The notes below the pieces were generated by a model that saw only the letters and a list, made by a program, of their open reading frames with translations, searched no databases and was not told the DNA's origin. Shown one piece after another: positions 1-9,997 of a stretch of 64,000 bases of DNA (position 1 is its first letter; every line of letters begins with the position of its first letter). The translations under genes and the position numbers were made by a program. The stretch comes from Batkoa obscura (taxonomy: Eukaryota > Entomophthoromycota > Entomophthoromycetes > Entomophthorales > Batkoaceae): NCBI GenBank assembly GCA_030770535.1, contig JASVEC010000002.1, positions 496,001 to 560,000 of the forward strand, given 5' to 3'.

Positions 1-225
1 TGGGGTACTTATATTATTATTTAAACTCCAAATATTCGTATTTCCCTATTAAAGATTGATCTCTTTTAGTTATATTTCGCTATTCTATGATAGATAAAAT
101 CTTACCTTATTAAAATTGGGGTTCAGTGGGGACCCTTGGTAAGCATCTGATTCATTGTTATTGTTCAAGGCACTGTTAACTCGACGGTAGCGCTTCCGGC
201 TCTCTAAGGAAAACACGCCTTGCAT
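1..225 (-). CDS. 5' end of an unknown gene, running off the left edge
   Basis: I do not recognise this gene. On the minus strand an ATG at 225 opens a 40-codon exon (225-106) beginning MQGVFSLESRKRYRRVNSAL, then a Ser/Asn-rich stretch. It ends at a good donor (GTAAGA). A 60-nt intron ends in AATAG at 46, and a second exon (45-1) continues in the same phase for 15 codons (GNTNIWSLNNNISTP) to the window edge. Support comes from the locally higher GC of the exon, a clean donor/acceptor pair and no stop in the joined frame. The N-terminus is basic and polar, with no signal peptide. It is too short to assign a family. Its promoter would lie to the right of 225, divergent from the secreted-protein cluster. 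Confidence 0.6.
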
Positions 226-2084
226 TTTTGTGGTTTTTATTTAATAAAAATACAAATGGAGTAGAATTTGAATGAAAGATTTTAAAATTCAAATTAGGAA
301 TTTTTATTGGCTCATAGGAACGATGGAGTTAGATAAGCCAATCAAAGCGAAAGTTGATTTATACTAGGAGTTATGCTTTTTTAGTGGGAATTTACTATAC
401 ATAGCAAATATTATTATTATATTATTAACTATTTAATAAATAAGTTTTATATGAAAAGGATAGATACTTTCTACTAGATTTTAGAGTTTAAGAAAAAAAA
501 CATACTTGGGATTTCAACTATGTACTTCATTAAAGAGCTTGCTTCTCTATTAATAGTTTTGGTTAATGATTAATATTTAAAGTTATTTACCATCTTTTCT
601 ATTTTAATATTTAGCAAAGTGAAAAGATTTTAGAAACATTTTTTAATAAATTCTAATGGTTGTGACTATTAATCATAACTTCTTGATGATGTACAAAAAT
701 TAGTATTTTCAATATTGATAGTTCATATAATTTTAATGATTATGATTAAGCTAAAAATTCAGGGATAAAGTTAAATGGTTTGTTTTTAGTTTTGGGTAAG
801 AACTGGATTTCTAATAATACCTTAAGTTAGACTAAAAAATCTTTATCTTTCTAATAAAATAAACAGCATTGAAGTTTTGGCTTTTACAACTTGTTTTAAA
901 TTTTCTTTTCTGCTTTTAAGTTATGATAGCTATAACTTTACAGTACAAAGCATTTTATGAATTATGACTTCAAGTATCTCTAATACATAAGTCGGATTTT
1001 ACATTCAGAACTATGGTTTGTGTTATAGTTTATTAATATTATAAAGATTCCTATCAAACAAAACAGTTTATAATTGTAATTTGTATTTTTTTCTCCATTT
1101 TTTGTCATCATCTTTATTCAAAAGTAAATTACTCTTTGCAATCTTTCATCAATTTTTAAGAAGTTAGTTTTAAAGCTAATTGTGTTAATAAATGTAAAAG
1201 GATATTAAAAAAGCAAAAGATATAGAAAGGGACTGAAGTGAATTCATATTAAGGCTTTGTAGTTTCGAATAATACAAATTTTGTTTTCTAATTATAGGAA
1301 GATATTAAAAGTTTCATTTTCTTACAGCATAATTAATTTGTTTGAAACTTAATAAAAACAAGAGCCATAAGGACCAAAAATTGCCTCGTTTTGTTGAAGA
1401 TGACATAAAAATTGAATTATTGAAGCAGATTCCGATCATGAGCTTCCACACCCACTCATATAATTTTTTCAGCATAGACAAAAGCTAAAAATAAAAACGA
1501 ATTCAATGTTAAAAACAAACTTCTAAATGAAAAGTTTGATAAAATTTGAAAAGCCAAAGAATTCCAAGCTGGATGAAACTTAAAAATTAACTTAAATTTT
1601 ATTCTTTCTTAATAAGCCCTTTGAATGCTTGTTCAAGAATTAATATTTTACTTTAAAGGATTTATTAAAAGCCTATCTTTGATGTTATGAAAAGATGTAT
1701 TCTCAAGCCGAAGTTTTACTTTATGGACCTTACTTCCTTTAGTGAAATGTTATCTATAATCCTGGTTTTTAGTTAATAAAGTAATATATCCACTTTCATT
1801 TAAAATATTAAGATCTAATGGATAAAACCCGAAAAGTATGTATATTTTACTTTTTGCAACAAAACGGAGGCTTTGTTGTTGATAATATTTTATACTAGCA
1901 TTAGTATATTTAATATGTAGTTTTTTCTACCTTGCTACGATTTTATCCTATTTAATAATAATGACAAACAATTCAAACAAGTACAACGAGACAATGGTTA
2001 ATTAGGAACTGGTGAATCTCTTTATGTATTAAAAGAGGCTTTGTCAAAGTTGAATAATAAGTAGAATAGTAGAAGGGATAAGGG
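226..2084. other. Intergenic, divergent, no gene seen
   Basis: AT-rich DNA between the edge gene and the first secreted-protein gene. I see no convincing open frame or RNA gene. The right part holds promoter blocks of the secreted family: GAGGCTT boxes at 1867-1873 and 2035-2041, and a stretch near 1580-1620 resembling one near 6330-6350 upstream of the third paralogue. Confidence 0.5.
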
Positions 2085-2174
2085 TATATAAACTAAAGAA
2101 AAATATCCATTTAAGATCATCAACAAGAATCAAAACATCAAAACATCAAAACATTAAAACATTAAAACATCAAA
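2085..2174 (+). promoter_or_regulatory. TATA box and repeat-bearing 5' leader of secreted gene 1
   Basis: TATATA at 2085-2090 lies 90 nt before the start codon. The leader 2130-2174 is built from about six tandem 8-bp units of the type ATCAAAAC/ATTAAAAC running right up to the ATG. A GAGGCTT box lies about 50 nt upstream of the TATA. Confidence 0.55.
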
Positions 2175-2510
2175 ATGAAATATTTATTTATCGCTACTTC
2201 TTTATTATCTATTGTCACTGTCAATTCATTGCCAGCTGACACTGTTGCTACTAACACCAATACTGTTGCTCCTGCTGCTAATGGTGATTCGAAATCAGTA
2301 GAAGCTAAAGGATTTGATCCTTATGGTGGCTATGGTGGGTATCCTTACGGTGGATATCCTTACGGAGGTTATCCTAATGGTTACTACAACTACTACCAAC
2401 AGCCTTACCAATATCAAAGAAATCCAAGCATATTAGGATCTATCTTTGGTCAAAACGGATTAGTTAACTCCATTTTAGGTACTAATGGTGGTGTTGGTGG
2501 TATCTTATAA
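2175..2510 (+). CDS. Small secreted Gly/Tyr/Pro-rich protein, paralogue 1
   Basis: A 111-aa intronless protein. Residues 1-19 form a signal peptide (MKYLFIATSLLS...). A short polar region with PADT and GDSKSVEAK motifs follows. The centre is a tandem YGGYP repeat, then a Tyr/Gln-rich stretch (NYYQQPYQYQ) and a hydrophobic Gly-rich tail (SILGSIFGQNG...GGVGGIL). It has no Cys and no transmembrane segment after the signal, so export to the wall or outside is likely. Gly/Tyr/Pro repeats are typical of structural or adhesive extracellular proteins; that role is inferred. It is the first of three tandem paralogues, all on the plus strand, each with its own TATA box. I recognise no named family. Confidence 0.85.
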   Translation: MKYLFIATSLLSIVTVNSLPADTVATNTNTVAPAANGDSKSVEAKGFDPYGGYGGYPYGGYPYGGYPNGYYNYYQQPYQYQRNPSILGSIFGQNGLVNSILGTNGGVGGIL

Positions 2511-2868
2511 TAAACTTATTTATTTATAAACTATTTTTGATTTTAATTTTATCAACTTTTATCTTTATGATTTTTACATAACTTTTTCTAATCAATTTTA
2601 ATTAAATCTAATATTTGTAGGCATTTATTATCAAACTTTAAACTTGAAAAGTCATAGTTTGGTATTGGCAGTTTATTTAGTACTGCTATTACATTTAAAA
2701 TGTATGAACTATTTTTTTAAGGATTTAATTGGTGATTTTTAAAAGTTAGAATTTCTCAAAGCAAATAATGTACTAAGATCAAAAAGAGGCTATCAGGTAT
2801 TAATTTCTGGTCACACAAAACGTAGTTAGGACTACTTTTTGAACTACAACTGCTTTCAAATGACTGCT

Positions 2869-2970
2869 TGGACGTGTTTTTTTTGGCTTCATTGCCTTTT
2901 CTATCTTTTAAGCGCTATTTGAGCAGAAAATTTGGTAGCAAAATTCTTAAACACAAAAATACATCCCCCA
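2869..2970 (-). mobile_element. MITE copy 1
   Basis: Reverse orientation. The right end CATCCCCCA and the core TTTTAAGCGCTATTTGAGC are clear; the left end (TGGACGTG) has drifted from TGGGGATG. Confidence 0.8.
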
Positions 2971-3223
2971 CTTTCTATCTCATTAGATAAAAACTTTATA
3001 CAAACTTAAAAAGGTAGCGATTTCAAGCGATTCATTAACAAAACACGTTCAGAATGGAAACATTTATAGAGCAGAGCGAAAAGACAAAAAAGTAATTCAC
3101 TACCGTTTTTTATTTACTTCCTTTCTAGCTACAAGTTTGAAAGATTCGTTTTTACAAGCTATCCTTAGTCCAATTTAAGAGAGAATAAGGTGCTCCTGAA
3201 AACTTAGTATATAATCTAAAATA

Positions 3224-3325
3224 TGGAGATGCACTTTTTTGTTTGAGAATTTTACTGATAGCTTTTTCATTCAAATAGCGCTTAAAAGATGGAAAAGGTG
3301 ATGATGATAAAAAAAGCATACTCTT
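3224..3325 (+). mobile_element. MITE copy 2
   Basis: Forward orientation, left end TGGAGATG after TA, core CAAATAGCGCTTAAAAGATGG; the right end is poorly kept. Confidence 0.75.
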
Positions 3326-4035
3326 ATATTGTTTTGAATGTCATTTATTACTAAAATTATTGTAAGTAATCCTTCATATGAAGATTCTTTAAAAAGCATA
3401 ATTAAATAGCTTTCATTATATACTGAATGTTTGATTTGAGATTTCAGATAATAACATTTATTATGATTTATGAAATAAAGAATATTGATAGCTCTGAAAA
3501 ACAAAAACCCAAGCGCTGACTGAAATTTCTATTGATAAAAGAATTTAAAACTTCTTACAATATAATATAAAATTGGGACTTAAATTCATTTTTGAAAGTT
3601 AGTTCAATAAATGTAAATTTATTAAAAAAGGAAAGCTATGAATAAAAATAAAAGCTAGTTAGTTAAGTTTAAATATAAAAAAATGAGAATTGCTATTAAT
3701 TACTAATTTTAGGGATTATTAAAACAAAGACGTTGTACTATTTACTCTGATATTTAATTTTATTAACAAGGTTAATACCAGGTTTTGAAACCCTCATATT
3801 GGGAGTTTAATGCTGGAATTTGGGTGGGGCTCTCAACAGCCAAATCGCTGCACTAGTTCAAAGTGTTATTTAGATTCTTTTAAAACGACTCAAATGTAAA
3901 TTTGGTAATTAGGAATGTACTTATACTATTTGATATAGCGTAAACAGTCTTATTTGAATTATTTGTTCCTAATTTAATTGTATTTTTGATTAATGTATTT
4001 AAGCATCTACTTAATAAGATGTTACAACTAACATA

Positions 4036-4128
4036 TAGGGATGTATTTTTGTTAATTTTACTAACAATTTTTCCGCTCAAATAGTGCTTAAAAATGGAAA
4101 AAGTAATGAAATCAAAAAAACATTCCCA
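4036..4128 (+). mobile_element. MITE copy 3
   Basis: Forward orientation, ends TAGGGATG and CATTCCCA. Slightly short because of a small loss in the left arm. Confidence 0.8.
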
Positions 4129-4528
4129 CTCGTCACTGAAATCTAGATTTCAAACAATAATTGCTTTCCAATCAAGCAATTATTTTGAAATCCAACATTT
4201 AAATAAAAAATAATATACTTACTTATAATAATGATATAGTGATATAATAATATTAGTAATATTTATCAATAATTAATTTCAAATATTCATTCATTTAAAA
4301 GTAAAGAGGCTTTATTACAGTATAATTTTATTAATAGGTATTAAACATTCTTTTATCATCCAAATGCACTCTAACTTACTACTCTACTTTATTTTTGTAA
4401 TAAGAATAATGAATAGTTTGAATAAACATAAAGAACGAACAACTGTTTAACAATGAATTTATTCTTTGTAGTATTTAAATAGTTATTATTATTAAACAGC
4501 AAGTGATAATAACAGCATAGTGAATGGG

Positions 4529-4536
4529 TATATATA
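4529..4536 (+). promoter_or_regulatory. TATA box of secreted gene 2
   Basis: TATATATA lies 51 nt before the start codon of paralogue 2, preceded by GGG as in paralogue 1. Confidence 0.55.
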
Positions 4537-4579
4537 GACTCATTGAAAACGGCATCAATATAAACAATAAGAATTAAAA

Positions 4580-4906
4580 ATGAAATATTTATTCATTGCT
4601 ACCTCCTTATTATCTGCTATCACTGTTAAGTCCATGCCTGCTGATACTGCTATCCTTGATAGAAATCAGCTAGCTGCTCCTAACACCAATCAATTGGCTG
4701 CTCCTAACAACAGCCAATTCGCTGCTCCTGAAGGTGATCAGTCGGTTGCTCCTAATAGTAATGAGTCAGCCACTGCAGCTATTGGTGATTCAAAATCTGT
4801 AGACGCCAAACATTACTACCCTTATTATCCTTATTATCCTTATCCTTATAATAGTTACTATCCATACTATTATTATAAATACTATCAATACCCAACTTAT
4901 TATTGA
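4580..4906 (+). CDS. Small secreted Tyr/Pro-rich protein, paralogue 2
   Basis: A 108-aa intronless protein. The signal peptide (MKYLFIATSLLS) is identical over 12 residues to paralogue 1. The polar region is enlarged by about four degenerate repeats of the type AAPNxNQL (residues ~30-62), followed by the family motif GDSKSVDAK. The C-terminus is almost pure Tyr/Pro (YYPYYPYYPYPY...), with no Gly-rich hydrophobic tail. Compared with paralogue 1, the YGGYP units have become YYPYYP, so the low-complexity half evolves much faster than the leader. An extracellular structural or adhesive role is inferred only. It sits in tandem between paralogues 1 and 3. Confidence 0.85.
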   Translation: MKYLFIATSLLSAITVKSMPADTAILDRNQLAAPNTNQLAAPNNSQFAAPEGDQSVAPNSNESATAAIGDSKSVDAKHYYPYYPYYPYPYNSYYPYYYYKYYQYPTYY

Positions 4907-7055
4907 CATTAGCAAGCTTACATTTTTTTAGACTTGATTTTTAACTAAGATAGGATTGCACATTCAATTCTAGTTATCAATGAGTATTGTATAATAAACA
5001 TCATTTAACTTTGATTATTTTTAATTTCATTCTTTATTTTGTTTTTATATAAATGAATCTTTAAATCTGCTAAAACTTTTAAAGTTTACTTAAATATGGG
5101 GATGTATTTTTGTTTTTAAGAATTTCACTAACAAATTTTCCGCTCAAATAGTGCTTAAAAAATGGAAAAAATAGAAATAAAAAAAAACACTCCCATATAC
5201 TGAAGTTCTCAAAAAACTTAATTTTCATGAACATAATATTCACTACGTTTATAAACGAAAGGTTAGATCTTCGATAGCCTCATAGTCCTCTGAGTTTATA
5301 TAGAGTGGCAGAATGCCATACTAAATCGATTCATTTTTAGTGCTATGAAATATTTATAATAGTACATAGGGATTATCTACAATAAAAAAATAAATGATTC
5401 TGATAATATAAATGAAGAATAGCAGCATGAAGCGCCCAAGATGACTAAGTTGGGCACAGGGGAAGGTACAACTTATGAAGTCAATAATCCAGTTTTTCTT
5501 CGTAAAAATTGAAGATATTATTCACTAAACACTAACTTAAGAAAAAGAGGTGATAAAGTAATTTTTTTCATAATAATATCCTACATTGGAATTCCTGTTT
5601 TAAAAGTTTACTATACATGAAAAAATATATTATTAATGCTATTATACGTTGAATTTCTTAGCAATTAGGAGGGACTTGGGAGAATAGCCTCCCATATATG
5701 CCACTTTTATTAACATTCTTGTATATTTAGCTATATAACATCTTCCAGCCTGATAAAACTTGGCGTTCTCCAAAGAATCATCCTCAATTTTTGAATACCG
5801 AGTGATTCATTATAAAAAAATTTAAGTGTATCAATAAAAAATAATTTTGAGAGTAGAAATTGTAGAATTTGTCTATAAGTTAAACAAATATATTTGATTA
5901 TCAATATAATTATTTATATAAAATAATAACTAAAAATGACAAGAATATATAAATAAATTTAAAAATAGACTTATTGAATAAAAGTTTTAAAAATACAACG
6001 TAAGATTAATTTTATCAATGAAAAATCGGTACTATTTCTAAAAAACATTTCAGATGATAATTCGCTCTTTAAGAAAATACAAAATTATAGCTAATATCCT
6101 TTATCACGTAAATAATATTTTAAGTTTGAGACTCCTATTCTAGTTTTACCTCAACTCTATAGCTCTTCTCTTGCATAAATAAAATACATGGATGGTTTGC
6201 ACCTTTGAAATTTAAAAAAAATTAAGACTCATTTAAAAATTGAATTAAATTTTATAAATCAAATCCGGATATTTGCAAAAATGGAAACTATTTGGAAAGA
6301 TAAATATTTTTGTTAGAAATGCAATAAATTAGCTTAAATTTTATTCTTTTTTAAAACGACATGGCTTTTGAAAACTTTAGAATAAATTAAAATTTCTTCT
6401 ACAAAGCAATATTGAAAAGCCTTCTTTTTAATGGGTCAGCTATTTCTAATACAAGAAAATCCGAAAAATATCTCTTTACTTATCCAGATGTTAGCTCACT
6501 CAAACTTCAAACGATAAAAAGCAATGCTCAATTTCATGAAGGAAAAAATAGCAAAAGTACAAAGCTGGAATTGAAGTTAAGTTTGAAAATTAACTTAATA
6601 AGCTTTTATATATTTGCTCTAAATGCATTTGTTAGCTTATGACCTATATATTATACCTCAATACAAAACTGTCGCTGCCCATTAATTTAACTCAACTTAC
6701 ATAAATAGCATTAATAGTTGCTTTATTTAGTAAAAGGATTTCCAAAATATTCAAACTTATATTATAAAGTAACATGCTCATCTGTAATATAAAACGATAT
6801 TATGGTATCGCTAAATCTGGGCTATTAAAAGTGAACATACATTTTTAGTGTTGTCGAACAGAGGCTTAATCATTGATAGAATACTATGAACTAGCATCAA
6901 TGTAATCATCTAATTATTAACTTATTATATAATTCTCTTTTTTTGATAATATTGTTAATTAGTTTGAATAAACATAGAGGGGACAATTATTTGATTCAGC
7001 TGGCCTTTGAATGTTATTATAGAGGCTTGTTGTTAATAATTTAATAAAAGACATG
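4907..7055. other. Intergenic, one MITE and a possible relic open frame
   Basis: Contains MITE 4 (5097-5195) and promoter blocks of paralogue 3: GAGGCTT at 6861-6867 and 7022-7028, TTTGAATAAACATA at 6963-6976. A perfect-looking 8-bp stem with a short loop lies near 5431-5460. On the minus strand at about 5641-5803 about 53 codons are open with ordinary residue content. The 76-codon plus-strand frame at 6412-6642 has poor composition and no conserved feature. Confidence 0.45.
5097..5195 (+). mobile_element. MITE copy 4
   Basis: Forward orientation, ends TGGGGATG and CACTCCCA, flanked by TA on both sides. Confidence 0.88.
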
Positions 7056-7062
7056 TATATAA
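7056..7062 (+). promoter_or_regulatory. TATA box of secreted gene 3
   Basis: TATATAA 38 nt before the start codon, with a GAGGCTTGTTGTTAATAAT block just upstream that resembles the distal GAGGCTTTGTTGTTGATAAT block of gene 1. Confidence 0.5.
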
Positions 7063-7093
7063 GCTTAAATATCAAATCGATACAAAATAAAAA

Positions 7094-7354
7094 ATGAAAC
7101 ATTTATTCATCGATAGCTCTTTATTATTCATCTTCACTGTTAATTCATTCCCTGCTGATACCGCCACTCCGAATAAGAATGAGTCAGGTGCTGCTGATAC
7201 TGGTAGCTCGAGTTCTGTAGAAGGTAAATTATTTTATCCTTATGGTCCTTACCTTTATGGTGGATACCCTAACAATTATTACTATAATTTTTATCAACAA
7301 CCCTACTATTACCAATATCAAAACCCAAGCTTATTAGGCTCTATTTTCGGTTGA
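7094..7354 (+). CDS. Small secreted Tyr-rich protein, paralogue 3
   Basis: An 86-aa intronless protein and the shortest of the three tandem paralogues. The leader (MKHLFIDSSLLFIFTVNS) keeps the family pattern but has an Asp in the hydrophobic core (IDSSLL), which may weaken it. The PADT motif and a variant GSSSSVEGK follow, then YPYGPYLYGGYP and NFYQQPYYYQYQNPSLLGSIFG. The last part matches the C-terminal half of paralogue 1 closely and then stops where that protein continues with its Gly-rich tail. The polar repeats of paralogue 2 are absent. This could be a shortened or decaying copy. Role unknown, probably extracellular. Confidence 0.8.
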   Translation: MKHLFIDSSLLFIFTVNSFPADTATPNKNESGAADTGSSSSVEGKLFYPYGPYLYGGYPNNYYYNFYQQPYYYQYQNPSLLGSIFG

Positions 7355-7597
7355 AGAAATAAGTTTGATTTAATTTCATATAACCATGGTGATGTTTTTT
7401 AATAAATTTAGATTATTTTTTATATCATGTTACATTTTATTATAGATTTTTACATTGCTATAATTTATATTATTGCATATTACTCCTATCATTAGAAATT
7501 AAAAAATTGTTTGGGAATAATTCATTATTTTTGATTGGAATAAAAAAAAGAAGTTTAAATTGATTGCGATTTTTTAGATATTTTTACATAACAAAAA

Positions 7598-8675
7598 ATG
7601 GGAGAAAAAGAAAGTAGAAGGAGAGAGGATAATAGTCGAAGTACAAGAAGAAGATCAAGAAGTAGATCGAATGAGCGAGAATATACTAGACAAAGTAAAG
7701 CTTTTTAAAATGAGACTTCTATGATATAAAACATATATAGGGAGACGATCAAATAGCAGAAGTGGAGAAAGAAATAGTAGAGACAGGCAAAATGTTAATC
7801 ATGGTAATTTTTTGCTCATTATCAGATATCTTAAGGTTATATAAACAACTATAGATAGGTATGAAAGAGTAAGAGACGAGAAAGAGATAGAAAGAAGAGG
7901 CAGAAATGAACGAACTGAAAGAGACGAAAGAAGAGGAAGAGGTGAAGGAGAAAGATTGCGAATAAACAATAACGTAGATAATGACATCGATGATAAAGGA
8001 GATCAAAATGGTAAAGTAGTTAATAAATTAATAAAATTTGTGTGTAATAAATGAATAGAAAAGGAGAAGGAAAAGGAGAAAGTGAATTTTGGACTATCAG
8101 GTTTATTGACAAAAGAGACCAATACCTTCCGAGGGGTTGTAATTAAATACAATGAGCCCCCAGATGCCATTCAGCCTAAGAACAAGTATCGCTGGTATGT
8201 TTATAAGGGTGATAAAGAAATCGGTAAGTACATTTTAATATTTATTTACAACTATTTATTTTAAAGATATGCTTCCACTTCATCGACAATCCGCATATTT
8301 GATTGGTAGAGATAGAAAAGTAAAATAATAATAATAAATATACTTAATAGTGTTAACAATATTAGGTAGCAGATATACCGTTAGATCACGAATCAATATC
8401 CAAGCAGCATGCCGTACTCCAATATCGTAAAGTAAAAGGAGTTGACCCAAATACTAACAAAAGTCAATCAATGATTAAGTAAATTTAGTTGTTAATAAAT
8501 GAGGTATACTAATATTGTTAGGCCATATATCATTGATTTAGATTCAGCTAATGGCACCTTCGTAAATGATATTCAAATACCAGCTACACGCTATTTTGAG
8601 CTTAAATCTAAGGATATTATTAAGTTTGGTGGTTCTACTAGAGATTATGTCTTTATTCAAGATGAATCTGAGTAA
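7598..8675 (+). CDS. PML1: PML1/SNIP1-type FHA-domain splicing factor
   Basis: Seven exons: 7598-7694, 7741-7803, 7855-8010, 8059-8223, 8267-8319, 8366-8478 and 8522-8675, giving 266 aa; all junctions are GT-AG and in phase. The N-terminus is an Arg/Ser/Glu-rich RS-like region. The C-terminal half is the conserved SNIP1/Pml1 domain: YNEPPDA, then LHRQSAYLIGRD (FHA GR motif), SKQHAVLQYR (FHA S..H motif), PYIIDLDSANGTFVN (FHA NG motif) and the family's C-terminal FELKSKDIIKFGGSTRDYV. Pml1 is a subunit of the RES complex of the spliceosome; human SNIP1 is the homologue. Nuclear pre-mRNA splicing or retention is expected. Six introns of 43-51 nt in a 1.1-kb gene is the highest intron density here. 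Confidence 0.93.
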
Positions 8676-9943
8676 AACTACTTTGAGTCACAAAGTTCGA
8701 TTTAAATAAATTGTCTGCGGTATAGATTTACTGTTAGAAATTTGGATATCAATATGACATTATTTCAAAAAGTATCTATTGCTATTGTCATTTTATTGCT
8801 CTAATTTGTAGCCCTTTTTTTATCTCTATAAAATCACTATTACTACTATAAAAACCTATGACATTTTACTGCCTCTCTGTTCCGGATGAGAACATCTGAT
8901 TACCCTTTTGAATCAATCAAAAACCGCCTAATTTGAAAAAATGATTTAACTTCAATGAAGTTTTTGTATTCAAGTCAATATCTACAAAAAAGACCATAGC
9001 GTATAGCTATTCAAACTGGTAAACAAATAAAAATACTTTGTTTTTTTATTTGCACCTTTTTGAAAAATATTTAATCTATCAAGATTGAACATTCGTAAAG
9101 CAAACTAACAAAATGACTAAATTTATAGCATTCTATTTAAGTTTTCGTAAGTTTTTTGCCTGCAATCGCCAACTGCTGAAGTATACATTTTTCAAAATGA
9201 TGTAAAACAACCTTTACATAATCTTTCTAGTTATTTTAATGAGCAAATTCTTTTAAAAACTAAATCAATTTTTAATTTGGATGGGTTATTGATTGACTGA
9301 AAAAGCTAATTGGATGTTCTTATCTGGACAGAAAGGAGGAGAGTGATTTGAACAGACTAGCTTTACAATAACTTATTTAAAAGCACTATAATAAACACGG
9401 TTTATAATTTGATATTAATTTATTAATTTTGGTATTTTTCACATTGTTATTATACACCTCCTATGTTTTATAGATATGGGTGTTGGTAGTTTTAAAGTAG
9501 ATTGTAAAATAACTTATGACGTTGGTAAGCATTGTTATAAAATACTAAGATTTTATAAATTTAGTTTAAAAAATAGTTTTAAGTTAAGACTAAGTCAAAC
9601 CAGGATTTAAGCTTATTTCAAACAAAATAAACCCTCTGGTTATTTGGAGGAAATATTGATCAAAATCAAGTTAGTTTAATAACTTTTAATAAAGTTAAGA
9701 ATAAACAATTAAACTTAAATTATTAAATTTCCGATTTTATAAACTATAAGTCTAATATTACATTAATGATTTATTTTAAATCAAAGGGAATAAAATCCGT
9801 AGGTTTCAAAACCTAGGTTTTAGTTGACGTTTGATTACAGCTTAATTAAATGTTATTATATTCTTTGGTGTGAAATTCCACACTTAATCACAATTTGATC
9901 ATCTTCCACACCAAACGTTAAATATAGAGGGAATTAGTAACAC
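8676..9943. other. Intergenic, no gene seen
   Basis: Between the PML1-like gene and the acyl-CoA synthetase. AT-rich, with no MITE. A 44-codon frame from 9476 has no support. The right end holds the inverted repeat described separately. Confidence 0.45.
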
Positions 9944-9951
9944 TATATAAA
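9864..9951 (+). promoter_or_regulatory. Inverted GTGTG/CACAC repeats and TATA box of the acyl-CoA synthetase gene
   Basis: TTTGGTGTG at 9864-9872 is the exact inverse of CACACCAAA at 9907-9915. A further CACAC at 9879-9883 pairs with the inner GTGTG (GTGTGAAATTCCACAC). TATATAAA follows at 9944-9951, 46 nt before the start codon. Symmetric half-sites just upstream of a TATA box suggest a regulator-binding site; the factor is unknown. Confidence 0.35.
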
Positions 9952-9997
9952 TAAAATATAAAGTCCCAAAATTACTTTTTTATAATAAAGGTTAAAC

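Larger units (their letters stand above)
2511..4500. other. Intergenic with three MITE copies
   Basis: Separates paralogues 1 and 2. Apart from MITEs at 2869-2970, 3224-3325 and 4036-4128 I see no gene. The right end carries the promoter of paralogue 2: a GAGGCTT box at 4306-4312 and the block TTTGAATAAACATA near 4417-4430, shared with paralogue 3. Confidence 0.5.

Noticed and set aside
3880-4080. 66-codon minus-strand open frame
   Set aside because: It overlaps MITE copy 3 and is made of AT-rich repeat sequence; no domain or conserved feature.
5431-5460. 8-bp stem with short loop, possible terminator or RNA
   Set aside because: No adjacent gene or T run; single hairpins arise easily.
6412-6642. 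76-codon plus-strand frame between secreted genes 2 and 3
   Set aside because: Biased composition, non-ATG start, and the stretch resembles upstream DNA of gene 1 that is not open.
7749-8006. Ser-rich minus-strand frames
   Set aside because: They are the antisense of the RS-like exons of the PML1-type gene.
9476-9610. 44-codon frame MGVGSFKVDC...
   Set aside because: Short, no conserved motif, no promoter signal, composition changes halfway.
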